DNA from: an uncultured Paracoccaceae bacterium
Lineage (GTDB): Bacteria > Pseudomonadota > Alphaproteobacteria > Rhodobacterales > Rhodobacteraceae
Direction of reading: 5' to 3'
Length of the DNA: 64,000 nucleotides
Assembly (NCBI GenBank): GCA_947496605.1
Contig: CANMDF010000001.1
Span: 1-64,000, forward strand
Shown here: positions 18,569-27,300 of the stretch, in pieces
Numbering within the stretch: the first letter of the stretch is position 1
Layout of the letters: the number at the start of each line of letters is the position of its first letter
Notes under the pieces: generated by a model
The model's input: only the letters and a program-made list of their open reading frames with translations
Databases searched by the model: none
What the model was told of the DNA's origin: nothing
Translations under genes and position numbers: made by a program

Positions 18569-19915
18569 TTATGCGCCCGGGTTACATGTACCCAGAGCAC
18601 CACCAGCGAACTGTGGGTGATCTGCAGGGTATGTAACTTGTGCCGCAGGCGTAACTTCAACGATTTCGAGAAGGTCGAATTCGTTTTCTGGGTTCTCTTT
18701 ACCCTTCACAACCAGCACGTCTTTGAAGCACTGGTGGTCTTCGCCACGGTACAGTGTTGGGCCGTTGCCCAGACCGTCGAACTCGAAATCTTCGAGAGCT
18801 TCGCCAACCGCACATGGGTTGAACGAACCGGCGCGTGTGACCGCATCCGCATACAGAAGCGTCTGCACGTAGCATGTGTGCGCAGCCTGTGATGGTGGGA
18901 AGCCGTACTTTGTACCGAACGAACGAACGAAGGCTTGTGAACCTGCATCCTGCAAGGACCAGTGCCAGTTTGTTGAACCAAAGATGCCTTTAACGTTTGC
19001 GCCAGCACCTTTCGCCATCAGGCGAGAGTACAGTGGAACAACGATTTCAAAGTTTTGGCCGTTGGCTTGTGCTTCACGCAGGCCGAACTGAACAGCGTTG
19101 GTCAGCGAGTTCACCATGTTACCGCCGTAGTGGTTCAGAACCAGAACGTCAGCACCAGAGTTCAGAACAGGTGCGATGTAGGACGAGAAGTCAGTCTGTG
19201 TCAGCGGTGTCAGCACCGTGTTGACAGTTTCCCAACCCATAGCTTCTGTTGATGACTGCACAGCTTCTTGTGTTGTGTAGCCCCAGTTGTAGTCCGCTGT
19301 CAGGTGATATGCTTTACGGTTGTTGCCGTAAGCTGCCTCAAGAACAGGGGCCAAAGCCGCACCAGACATGTAGGAGTTAAAGAAGTGACGGAAGCCATTG
19401 GCCCGCTTATCTTTACCTGTTGTGTCGTTGGAGTGTGTCAGACCAGCCATGAAGATGATGCCAGCTTCTTGGCAAAGTGCCTGAACCGCAACAGCAACCC
19501 CGGAAGAAGAACCACCAGTGATCATCACTGCGCCGTCTTTTTCGATCATCGAACGCGCAGATGCACGTGCTGCGTCGGACTTTGTCTGTGTATCACCAGT
19601 CACGTATTTTACTTCGCGACCCAAAATACCTGTGCCGTCCAGAGCTTGTGAGGAGAACGTCGACATCATGCCGCCGTCGCCACCACCGTTCAGGTGCTCA
19701 ACAGCCAACTCGTAAGCGCGCAGTTCGTCTGCACCCTCGTCCGCGTACGGACCAGTCTGCGGTACGTTGAAGCCAAGAATGACTTCGCTGTCACCTGGGG
19801 CGTTGGTAAAGCCTGTGTGGCCATCAGCGCGCAAGTACTGCGGCAGAGCGAGACCAGCACTGGCAACCATGCCAGTCTTAAGTACGCCACGACGCGAGAA
19901 ATTTGATTTGGACAT
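18569..19915 (-). CDS. ABC transporter substrate-binding protein (LivK/urea-amide type), Tat signal
   Basis: 448 residues, with GGAGG before its ATG. The N-terminus carries a twin-arginine motif (SRRGVLKTG, residues 7-15) and a hydrophobic stretch ending near residue 30, so the protein is probably folded before export. The type I periplasmic binding fold is clear (GFNVPQTGPYADEG, MITGGSSSGVAVAVQALC, HYGGNMVNSLTNA). The ligand cannot be read from sequence; the family includes branched-chain amino acid, amide, urea and short organic acid binders. It heads the livHMGF operon and is divergent from the XRE regulator. Confidence 0.88.
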   Translation of the reverse strand: MSKSNFSRRGVLKTGMVASAGLALPQYLRADGHTGFTNAPGDSEVILGFNVPQTGPYADEGADELRAYELAVEHLNGGGDGGMMSTFSSQALDGTGILGREVKYVTGDTQTKSDAARASARSMIEKDGAVMITGGSSSGVAVAVQALCQEAGIIFMAGLTHSNDTTGKDKRANGFRHFFNSYMSGAALAPVLEAAYGNNRKAYHLTADYNWGYTTQEAVQSSTEAMGWETVNTVLTPLTQTDFSSYIAPVLNSGADVLVLNHYGGNMVNSLTNAVQFGLREAQANGQNFEIVVPLYSRLMAKGAGANVKGIFGSTNWHWSLQDAGSQAFVRSFGTKYGFPPSQAAHTCYVQTLLYADAVTRAGSFNPCAVGEALEDFEFDGLGNGPTLYRGEDHQCFKDVLVVKGKENPENEFDLLEIVEVTPAAQVTYPADHPQFAGGALGTCNPGA

Positions 19916-20054
19916 TATTATCCTCCCTTATGGTTATCGTTGTTTGGGCCTGTTGGCCCTGCAACAAGTGCTTTTACTACACCATGTCATTTTTGTGACC
20001 TAGGGCGGTTTGGGCAACAAGCCATTGACGAAGCTGAACTAATTTGTAAATTCA

Positions 20055-20080
20055 TACACAGTTAACTAGTCTTCTGTGTA
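20055..20080. promoter_or_regulatory. Inverted repeat in the divergent region, candidate XRE operator
   Basis: TACACAG (20055-20061) and CTGTGTA (20074-20080) are exact inverted arms 12 bases apart. Just before them, AATTT-GT-AAATT (20041-20052) is a second small palindrome. Both lie between the binding-protein gene and the XRE regulator, 55 to 94 bases before the likely regulator start. Confidence 0.5.
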
Positions 20081-20134
20081 AATCGGTTTTCTCGCACCCG
20101 CAGAAAGCCACTGAAACCATTGAGGGATTTTACT

Positions 20135-21436
20135 TTGTCAGCACAACGACTGGTTGGGTCGCGCATCCGAGAGAAGCGACTTGATCGTGGCTTACAGCAA
20201 GCCGCTGTTGCGGAATTGGTGGGTATTTCGCCTTCTTACTTGAACTTGATCGAACACAACCGGCGTAGAATCGGGGGTAAGCTCTTGGCTGACCTCGCAC
20301 GCGTGCTTGATGTCGACACGACACTCTTGGCAGATGGTGTCGACAGCGAAACCTTGGATGAGATGCGCGCGGCTGCGGCGACCCTTAAAGGCAAAGTTGA
20401 AGTCGATCGCACCGAAGAACTTGCTGCGCGATATCCGGGGTGGGCAGCTTTGATTGCGACACAAGCCCAAAAAGTTGTGGCCCTTGAAGAACAGAGCCGC
20501 GTTTTGACCGATCGTATGTCCTCTGATCCAAAGCTGGCGGAAGCGTTGCATGAGGTCATTTCTGCTGTCAGTGCCATTCACTCGTCGGCCTCTATTTTGG
20601 TTGGACCCGAAGATCTTGATCAGGATTGGCAAAAACGCTTTCACCAGAATATCCATACCGACAGTGTGCGCCTTGCGGAAAGCAGCGAGTCTTTGATCGC
20701 ATATCTTGAGGCACCGCAGACATCGCTAGCGCAAGCGGGATCGCCTTTTGAGAAAGTTGAAGCTTTTTTAGCTAAGACAGGGTTCCATCTCGAAGCGATG
20801 GAGAATGGCATCGCACCTTCGGCCATCATTAAGGAGGCGGGACTGGAAGGTTCTGGGGCAACTATTCTTTGGGATGTCTTACAGTCTTATGCGTCAGACG
20901 TCGCATTGCTGCCGCTTTCCGGTTTTGAAAAATCTTGCCGCAAACATAACTATGAACCTGACGCGATTGCATTGGAATATGGCGCGCCATTGTCTTCAGT
21001 GCTCCGCCGCATGGCACAATTACCGCCTGAAAATGGGCATCCACCAATTGGCTTGGTCGTATGTGATGCAGCTGGCACTCTTACGTTTCTGAAGTCTGTA
21101 CCCGGCTTTAGCATGCCACGATCTGGCGGCGCATGCCCCCTTTGGCCTTTGTATGGTGCGCTAAGCCGCCCTAACCAGCCGATCCGCATGCATGTCGCTT
21201 TGCCTGCGCCCCATGCGACCCGTTTTCTGTGTTTTGCTGTTGCAGAACCAAAAGGTCCATCTGGTTTTGATGCACCGCCCGCGATGCAAAGCATCATGCT
21301 TGCCATGCCTGACCCCCCTGAGCCTGCTACGGCCCCTTATCCAGTAGGTCTTTCATGTCGTATCTGCCCGCGGATTGATTGCGCAAGTCGGCGCGAGCCA
21401 GCGCTTACCGGAATGTCCGTGAAATCTGGACTTTGA
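20135..21436 (+). CDS. XRE-family regulator with DUF2083-type C-terminus (ScfR/RamB-like)
   Basis: About 433 residues from the TTG at 20135, which has GAGGG at the right distance; an in-frame TTG at 20120 is the alternative. An N-terminal XRE helix-turn-helix (RIREKRLDRGLQQAAVAELVGISPSYLN) is followed by a long central region and a C-terminal cysteine motif SCRICPRIDCASR, as in short-chain fatty acyl-CoA regulators such as ScfR and RamB. These bind acyl-CoA and control acetate or propionate metabolism. It is divergent from the ABC transporter and precedes a symporter-kinase locus, which fits a carboxylate-sensing role. Confidence 0.85.
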   Translation: MSAQRLVGSRIREKRLDRGLQQAAVAELVGISPSYLNLIEHNRRRIGGKLLADLARVLDVDTTLLADGVDSETLDEMRAAAATLKGKVEVDRTEELAARYPGWAALIATQAQKVVALEEQSRVLTDRMSSDPKLAEALHEVISAVSAIHSSASILVGPEDLDQDWQKRFHQNIHTDSVRLAESSESLIAYLEAPQTSLAQAGSPFEKVEAFLAKTGFHLEAMENGIAPSAIIKEAGLEGSGATILWDVLQSYASDVALLPLSGFEKSCRKHNYEPDAIALEYGAPLSSVLRRMAQLPPENGHPPIGLVVCDAAGTLTFLKSVPGFSMPRSGGACPLWPLYGALSRPNQPIRMHVALPAPHATRFLCFAVAEPKGPSGFDAPPAMQSIMLAMPDPPEPATAPYPVGLSCRICPRIDCASRREPALTGMSVKSGL

Positions 21437-21517
21437 CAGTGCTTGTTTTTGTCGTGATAGTTAATCTTAACAAAGACCCAGTCGTCTTGACGGGCACATC
21501 GCGGGGGAGGCGGTGAA

Positions 21518-21886
21518 ATGGGCAAACGCGTCCTTTTGATCGAAGATGAGCCGAACATCATTGAGGCGATCAGTTTTATTCTGTCCCGCGATGGATGGAC
21601 TGTGCACACCCACGAAGATGGCACAACCGCCATGGATAAGGTGTTGGGGCTGCCGCCTGATATGATCATTCTTGATGTCATGCTGCCGGGGCGCAGTGGC
21701 TTTGATATTTTGCGTGATTTGCGTGACAACGAGGTAACAGAGCAAACTCCCGTGATGATGTTGACTGCCCGAGGTCAGGACAAAGATCGCGATTTGGCGA
21801 TGCGGTTGGGTGCAAACCTCTTTATGACCAAACCGTTTTCAAATGCGGAAGTCCGCGACCATGTGCGCGACTTGATTGGCGGATGA
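21518..21886 (+). CDS. Single-domain response regulator
   Basis: 122 residues, a receiver domain only. The acidic pocket is E9-D10-E11, the phosphoacceptor is D53 (ILDVMLPG), followed by the T (LTARG) and K (MTKPF) switch residues. There is no DNA-binding output domain, so it works by protein contact, as a phosphate relay, or through a partner such as a regulator elsewhere. It is two genes upstream of a symporter-histidine kinase, the probable cognate kinase; its stop overlaps the next start by four bases. Confidence 0.92.
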   Translation: MGKRVLLIEDEPNIIEAISFILSRDGWTVHTHEDGTTAMDKVLGLPPDMIILDVMLPGRSGFDILRDLRDNEVTEQTPVMMLTARGQDKDRDLAMRLGANLFMTKPFSNAEVRDHVRDLIGG

Positions 21887-22158
21887 ACCGCCGCACGACA
21901 CAATCGGTGTTTCTGCAACGCGCAAACTATCGACAGCGACGCCTGCGCGATGGGGCAAAACTTGTGCCTTTTCTTGGTATTATTCTTTTGGCCATTCCCT
22001 TGGCGTGGTCCAGCGACGAAGTTGGTGACAAGGTTGGCGCTTCAGGTGTGCTTTACATTTTCGGAGTGTGGGTCGTACTCATTATCCTGACGGCCATCCT
22101 GTCCTCTCGTTTGCGCGAAGAGCCAACTGACACAGAGACGGACAACATCGCGCGATGA
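21883..22158 (+). CDS. Small two-helix membrane protein upstream of the symporter-kinase
   Basis: 91 residues. A basic N-terminus is followed by a hydrophobic helix (about 27-43), a short periplasmic DEVGDKVG segment and a second helix (about 55-74), then a charged tail. This layout and position resemble the DUF4212-type small subunits found upstream of sodium:solute symporters, but sequence identity to that family is not obvious by eye. ATGA overlaps on both sides indicate translation coupled to the response regulator and to the kinase. Confidence 0.75.
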   Translation: MNRRTTQSVFLQRANYRQRRLRDGAKLVPFLGIILLAIPLAWSSDEVGDKVGASGVLYIFGVWVVLIILTAILSSRLREEPTDTETDNIAR

Positions 22159-24851
22159 TGTCGTTTAATGCCCTCATCGCAATTGCTTTGGGCTATGTTC
22201 TTTTGCTCTTTGTGGTGGCATTTATCGCCGAGCGACGCGCGGCGAGGGGGCATTCCAACTGGCTCAGCTCTCCTTGGATTTATACGCTATCACTTAGCAT
22301 TTATTGCACCGCGTGGACTTTTTACGGCGCGGTCGGATATGCTGCGCGGTCTGGGTTAGAGTTTGTTACCATCTACCTTGGACCTACCCTTGTTATGGTG
22401 GGCTGGTGGTGGGTTTTGCGCCGTTTGGTAAGGATCGGGCGGGCACAAAGGATCACTTCGATCGCTGACCTTGTGTCATCGCGGTTTGGTAAGTCCACAC
22501 AATTGGGTATGATCGTCACCGTCATCTCTGTTATCGCAGCGACACCTTACATCGCACTGCAATTGCAATCAGTGACATTATCTTTTGCAGTCTTTGCCCA
22601 AATTGAAGGTGGGCGCTGGGGGCAAACAGATTTCAACGCGACCGCAATGTGGGTCGCCGTTGGTTTGGCCGTGTTTACGGTCATCTTCGGGACCCGGAAC
22701 CTTGATGCGAACGAGCGCCACCACGGGGTCGTGATTGCTATTGCGGTTGAGGCGGTGGTCAAATTGCTCGCGCTGGTCGCAGTGGGCGTGTTTGTGGTCT
22801 GGGGTGTTGCAGGCGGCCCGGCCGAAATGATGACGCGGATCGACCAATCTGAGATTGAGTTATGGACGCAAGACAGCAGTCGATGGATCAGCCTTATCTT
22901 TTTGTCCGGCGCGGCATTCTTGTGCTTGCCGCGCATGTTTCAGGTGCTTGTCGTTGAAAATTCGGACGAGCGGCACCTGCAAGTCGCGAGCTGGGCGTTT
23001 CCGCTCTACCTGTTCTTCATGAGCCTCTTCGTGGTGCCCATTGCGGTGGTCGGTCTTGATCTTTTGCCCGCTGGCAGCAATCCGGATTTGTTCGTTTTGA
23101 CTGTTCCTCTTTACGAAGGGCAGGGCGGATTGGCGATTTTGTCTTTCTTGGGTGGGTTTTCGTCAGCGACGTCAATGGTCATCGTCGCCGTCATTGCCTT
23201 GGCAACGATGGTGTCAAACCACATTGTCACGCCGATTTGGCTGAGCTTACAGGCCAATCAACAGGCGGTCATGTCAGGAGACGTGCGTCGTGTCATCTTG
23301 CTGTCGCGACGTCTTTCGGTGGCTGGCATCCTCGCGTTAGGTTTTTTGTACTACCGGATGTCCGGTGGCGGAACGGCGTTGGCGGCCATCGGCCTCATCT
23401 CATTCACGGGGGCTGTGCAAATCCTACCTGCGATGATTGGTGGTATTTTCTGGCGCGGGGCCACAGGCATTGGTGCTGCAGCAGGACTAATCACAGGTCT
23501 GATTGTTTGGATGTGGACTTTGTTCCTCCCCAGCTTTGGGGTTGATGCAATTATTGGTCAGTCTGTCATGGACATCGGGCTATTCGGTGTGTCGTGGCTC
23601 AGACCTCAGGCTTTGTTCGGCGTCACGGAGCTGGATCCATTGGTACACGGCATCATGTGGTCAATGCTTTTGAATACGGCGGCCTTTATTGTGTGCTCTT
23701 TGATGACCTTCCCCGGACCGCTTGAACGCTTGCAAGGTGCGCAGTTTGTGAATGTGTACGACCACTCATCGGCGGCCCCGGCATGGAGTGCTGCTGCGAC
23801 GGATGCAGAAGATCTTTTGATTATGTCTCAGCGCATTATGGGCAGTGCCCAAGCGCAGGCGTTGTTCCAGCAAGAAGCCATCAGGCAAAACAAACCGGGA
23901 TATCTGCCTGAAGCGACCCCTGCGTTTCTGGAGCGTTTAGAACGGGAATTGGCAGGTTCTGTTGGTGCCGCAACCGCGCATGCGATGATTGGTCAGTTGA
24001 CAGGTGGCAGCAATGTATCGGTCGAAGACTTGATTGCCGTTGCGGATGAAGCTGCGCAAATTCTTGAATACTCGAATAAGCTCGAGGCAAAGTCACAAGA
24101 ACAAGAGCGCACAGCACGTGCGTTGCGGACGGCAAATGACAAATTGACGGCGCTGTCGATCCAAAAGGACGCGTTCCTTAGCCAAATCAGCCATGAACTA
24201 CGGACACCAATGACGTCGATCCGGTCTTTCTCGGATATTTTGCGCGACAATGAGATGAGTGAAGACGACCATTCACGTTATGCAGGCATCATTTATGACG
24301 AGGCCGTGCGTTTGACGCGATTGTTGGATGATCTGCTTGATTTGTCTGTTTTAGAGAATGGTCAGGTCGAACTGCATGCGCAAACGGGTGCGGTGTCGAC
24401 ATTGCTGGATCGGGCTGTGCGGGCCGCTGGTTTGCAAGAAGGCGCGTTAAAGATCAGCCGAGAGCACGCGAATGAAGATGTCGTGTTGACGACGGATATG
24501 GACCGCTTGGGCCAAGTCTTCATCAACTTGATTTCAAACGCGGGCAAGTATTGTGACGCACAAGACCCGCATCTGGAAATCAAGATTCATCAGATTGCAG
24601 GCGACCATGTCGTTGATTTCATCGACAACGGAAGCGGCATTGCCCCCGAAAACGAAGACCTGATCTTTGAGAAATTCTCGCGGGTTGCTGATGGTTCTAA
24701 GGCCGGTGGTGCGGGCCTTGGTCTTGCGATTTGTCGCGAGATTATGAACCGACTGGGGGGCGAAGTAAATTATGTCGCTTCGAACAAGGGTGCCGCGTTT
24801 CGGGTCACTTTGCCCAAGGCAAAAACTGCAGTGGCGTTAGAACAAACGTAA
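22155..24851 (+). CDS. Hybrid SLC5 symporter-histidine kinase (CbrA/CrbS-like)
   Basis: 898 residues. Residues 1 to about 525 form a 13-helix sodium:solute symporter domain (YTLSLSIYCTAWTFYGAVGYAARSG near 45 is typical of this group). A STAC-type linker (about 550-640) and a coiled coil (about 640-665) follow. The kinase core has H680 in SQISHELRTPMTSI, an N-box NLISNAGKY and G-boxes DNGSGIAPEN and GGAGLGLAI. Relatives CbrA and CrbS sense or transport histidine or acetate and signal to a response regulator. It is the last gene of the response regulator - small membrane protein - kinase operon. Confidence 0.93.
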   Translation: MMSFNALIAIALGYVLLLFVVAFIAERRAARGHSNWLSSPWIYTLSLSIYCTAWTFYGAVGYAARSGLEFVTIYLGPTLVMVGWWWVLRRLVRIGRAQRITSIADLVSSRFGKSTQLGMIVTVISVIAATPYIALQLQSVTLSFAVFAQIEGGRWGQTDFNATAMWVAVGLAVFTVIFGTRNLDANERHHGVVIAIAVEAVVKLLALVAVGVFVVWGVAGGPAEMMTRIDQSEIELWTQDSSRWISLIFLSGAAFLCLPRMFQVLVVENSDERHLQVASWAFPLYLFFMSLFVVPIAVVGLDLLPAGSNPDLFVLTVPLYEGQGGLAILSFLGGFSSATSMVIVAVIALATMVSNHIVTPIWLSLQANQQAVMSGDVRRVILLSRRLSVAGILALGFLYYRMSGGGTALAAIGLISFTGAVQILPAMIGGIFWRGATGIGAAAGLITGLIVWMWTLFLPSFGVDAIIGQSVMDIGLFGVSWLRPQALFGVTELDPLVHGIMWSMLLNTAAFIVCSLMTFPGPLERLQGAQFVNVYDHSSAAPAWSAAATDAEDLLIMSQRIMGSAQAQALFQQEAIRQNKPGYLPEATPAFLERLERELAGSVGAATAHAMIGQLTGGSNVSVEDLIAVADEAAQILEYSNKLEAKSQEQERTARALRTANDKLTALSIQKDAFLSQISHELRTPMTSIRSFSDILRDNEMSEDDHSRYAGIIYDEAVRLTRLLDDLLDLSVLENGQVELHAQTGAVSTLLDRAVRAAGLQEGALKISREHANEDVVLTTDMDRLGQVFINLISNAGKYCDAQDPHLEIKIHQIAGDHVVDFIDNGSGIAPENEDLIFEKFSRVADGSKAGGAGLGLAICREIMNRLGGEVNYVASNKGAAFRVTLPKAKTAVALEQT

Positions 24852-24894
24852 CGACTTTTGCCTATGTAGACCTCACACCACCTGCGGCAGGAAC

Positions 24895-25977
24895 ATGACC
24901 GAAAGCACACAAGTGACATTGCTGCGGCGGAAAACCCGTCCGCATGGGCCTGACGTTGCGGAGAATCCGTTGACCTCGTCGCGTGCTGTGCGGCTTGCTC
25001 TTACGAAAGCTGCGAATGACACGGTGGGTCTTGTTATCACGGTGCAGGGCGTCGCAGAAGAAGTCGCCAGTCTCGACGACATGTTGGAATCCTTTGGTGA
25101 CGAACTGATGCTGATCGGTTTGGAAAATGAAGATCAACTCACAGGACTTATTGCGGTCAATATGGAAATGCGGGCCGCTGTCCTTGAGATGGAAACGATC
25201 GGGGCTCTTTTGGCGCAAACCGCTGAAGTGCGCGCACCGACACGGACCGATAAGACACTTTGTGATCCTTTGATCGACGCCTTTCTAACGGCATTTCCTT
25301 TCTCGGTCGTCGGCACACCCCTTGAAGAATGGTTAGACGGCTGTAGGCCCGCCGCCCAGGTCGAGAGTACGCGGGCAGCCGGCTTAGTTCTGTCAGAAGG
25401 TGATTACCGCATTGTCAGGATGACCGTTGATCTGGGTGTCGCAGAGCGGCAGGGGGAACTTGTGATTGCCCTGCCATTGTTGCAAGAGGACGGTCCAATT
25501 GAAACGGCCCCACCCCCGATTGTCGATTGGCAGGCCGATTTTCGTGGGGTGGTTGAAGATGCACCGGCTGCGTTGAACGCGCAACTGCATCGTTTCCATA
25601 TTTCGCTTGCGACGGCGCAATCGCTAGAGGTGGGGTCGGTTCTGCCGCTGACGGGATGTACCGTGAATTCTGTGCTGCTTTTGGCCCCAGATGGACAGCA
25701 AGTTGCGCAAGCCAAATTGGGTCAAGCGGGCGGATACCGTGCTGTTCGGTTAGAGGCGGCGCCGGCGCCGCAGCTGGCCGATCTCGCGACGCAGGCAAAT
25801 GAACCGGCAAGTCCTTTGATTGATCCCATTTTGTCGCCTGAGATCGCTAAACTCCCTGATGCGAATGACGCAGTTTCAAATGCGATGGCACCATTAGCAG
25901 AAGAAACTGTCCCGTTTGCTATGCCCGAAGAAATGCCTGATTTGGATGCCCAATCGCTTGAGGCTGAGCTTCCCTAA
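24895..25977 (+). CDS. FliM/FliN-family C-terminal (SpoA) domain protein
   Basis: 360 residues with AGGA before the ATG. Residues about 205-275 match the SpoA/FliN fold (HRFHISLATAQSLEVGSVLPL, CTVNSVLLLAPDGQ, then GGYRAVRLE). The N-terminal part resembles the FliM middle region loosely, and the last 85 residues are an acidic Pro/Ala-rich tail. FliM/FliN build the flagellar C-ring, but a lone copy outside a flagellar cluster could be a stray motor component or belong to another export apparatus. It starts 44 bases after the kinase. Confidence 0.75.
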   Translation: MTESTQVTLLRRKTRPHGPDVAENPLTSSRAVRLALTKAANDTVGLVITVQGVAEEVASLDDMLESFGDELMLIGLENEDQLTGLIAVNMEMRAAVLEMETIGALLAQTAEVRAPTRTDKTLCDPLIDAFLTAFPFSVVGTPLEEWLDGCRPAAQVESTRAAGLVLSEGDYRIVRMTVDLGVAERQGELVIALPLLQEDGPIETAPPPIVDWQADFRGVVEDAPAALNAQLHRFHISLATAQSLEVGSVLPLTGCTVNSVLLLAPDGQQVAQAKLGQAGGYRAVRLEAAPAPQLADLATQANEPASPLIDPILSPEIAKLPDANDAVSNAMAPLAEETVPFAMPEEMPDLDAQSLEAELP

Positions 25978-25987
25978 TGTTTGGAAT

Positions 25988-26413
25988 TTAGTCTTTTGCC
26001 AAAGCATTCAGCTGTGGACGCATCCCAGCCAAATCATATCCGGCATTTGCTGTAGCCGTTAAGATTTCATCTGCGCTCATGTCACTTGCTTGCCCCAGTG
26101 CCCAAACGATTGATGATCTTGTTCCGGATGCGCAATACGCCAAGGTTGGACCAGATGAAGCGTCCAATGCTTCTTTTTGCTCGGCGATCATATCCATGTT
26201 CAATCCATGGTGGGTTACTGGGATGATCACAAAGGCAAGGCCAGAATCGACCGCTGCCGCTTGAATGATGCTCGCGTGATGGCTCGGCGGGATTTCTTCG
26301 TCGGGTCTGTTGCAGATGATAGTTGTAAAGCCTGCCTGCACAATCGCGGCAATATCTTCTTCCGCGATTTGAGGCGAGACGGCATAGGTCGGGCTGAGGT
26401 GTCGAATATCCAT
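25988..26413 (-). CDS. DUF442/TIGR01244 protein of the persulfide operon
   Basis: 141 residues from the ATG at 26413. The fold is that of a cysteine phosphatase-like domain with C94-A-S-G-T-R99 (C-x4-R) as active-site loop. Such domains occur beside, or fused to, persulfide dioxygenases (Blh), and are proposed to act as sulfur transferases rather than phosphatases. It is the fourth and last gene of the operon, eight bases after the second YeeE-type gene. Confidence 0.88.
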   Translation of the reverse strand: MDIRHLSPTYAVSPQIAEEDIAAIVQAGFTTIICNRPDEEIPPSHHASIIQAAAVDSGLAFVIIPVTHHGLNMDMIAEQKEALDASSGPTLAYCASGTRSSIVWALGQASDMSADEILTATANAGYDLAGMRPQLNALAKD

Positions 26414-26421
26414 GCGTTTGT

Positions 26422-26853
26422 CTAGACCGTGACGCCTCGGTGGTCCAGCCGGGCGCGCAGGAAAGGTGTGATTGCCATGCCGGCCAGCATCGCTGCGACA
26501 AAGACAAAACCACCTGCGCCACCAAATCCAAGTGACGCGATTGCCGGGCCAGGGCAAAGACCAGAGAGTCCCCAACCCATTCCAAAGAAGGTGGACCCTA
26601 AGACAAGGTTTCGGCCTAGCTTTGGCTCTGGTGGCGTTGGAAAACTTGCGGCCAATACGGGCTTTCGGCCAACGGTCAGCCGCCACGCGACGGCCATCGG
26701 GACGATCGCGCCACCCATGACAAATGCCAATGTTGGATCCCAATTCCCGAAAACATCAAGCCATCCCTGCACTTTGGTTGTATCAGTCATGCCTGAAATC
26801 AAAAGGCCGAGACCAAAGAGCGACCCGACCGTGAAAGAAACGAGTATACGCAT
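26422..26853 (-). CDS. YeeE/YedE-type half-transporter, C-terminal partner
   Basis: 143 residues from the ATG at 26853 (A shared with the upstream stop, TGATG). About four membrane helices, with the cysteine motif SGLCPGPAIASLG near residue 100. YeeE/YedE proteins move sulfur compounds such as thiosulfate through cysteine-mediated relay; in this split form two short proteins correspond to the two halves of the larger proteins. It lies in the Blh operon, so export or uptake of sulfite, thiosulfate or polysulfide is plausible. Confidence 0.9.
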   Translation of the reverse strand: MRILVSFTVGSLFGLGLLISGMTDTTKVQGWLDVFGNWDPTLAFVMGGAIVPMAVAWRLTVGRKPVLAASFPTPPEPKLGRNLVLGSTFFGMGWGLSGLCPGPAIASLGFGGAGGFVFVAAMLAGMAITPFLRARLDHRGVTV

Positions 26854-27278
26854 CAGATCACCCCCAGGATATGTTTGAAGAGCACCACCGTCAGGCCGCC
26901 AGCACCGATGTAGAAGACCGTCGCAACAATCCCCCGCAATGAAAGCCGCGAAATGCCGCACACGCCGTGACCCGACGTGCATCCATTGGCCAACCTTGTG
27001 CCGACGCCGACCAACAGGCCAGCCGCAATGATCACCGCCCAATTGCCTGTCAAATGGGTCTGCGCTCCACCCATTGCGATTGCTGCAATCATAGGAACAA
27101 TTAAGAGCCCCGCGACAAGCGCCGCACGTTCAATCCAATTGTGACGGCCGCTGCCATCAACCAGGCCGCCGATAATGCCTGACGCTCCCATAATCCGCCC
27201 GTTCACAAGTAAATAGAGGGCCGCAGCCGTTCCAATAAGCGCGCCACCGGCGAGCCCCATAATCCAATCAAATGGCAT
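26853..27278 (-). CDS. YeeE/YedE-type half-transporter, N-terminal partner
   Basis: 141 residues from the ATG at 27278, with GCAGGA upstream. Four to five membrane helices and the family motif NGCTSGHGVCGISRLS, whose two cysteines are candidates for sulfur relay. Coupled by a one-base stop/start overlap to the following half. The persulfide dioxygenase gene precedes it by 22 bases. The two-gene split arrangement is the usual form in proteobacterial persulfide operons. Confidence 0.9.
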   Translation of the reverse strand: MPFDWIMGLAGGALIGTAAALYLLVNGRIMGASGIIGGLVDGSGRHNWIERAALVAGLLIVPMIAAIAMGGAQTHLTGNWAVIIAAGLLVGVGTRLANGCTSGHGVCGISRLSLRGIVATVFYIGAGGLTVVLFKHILGVI

Positions 27279-27300
27279 GATTTTTCCTGCTCGTTTTGTA

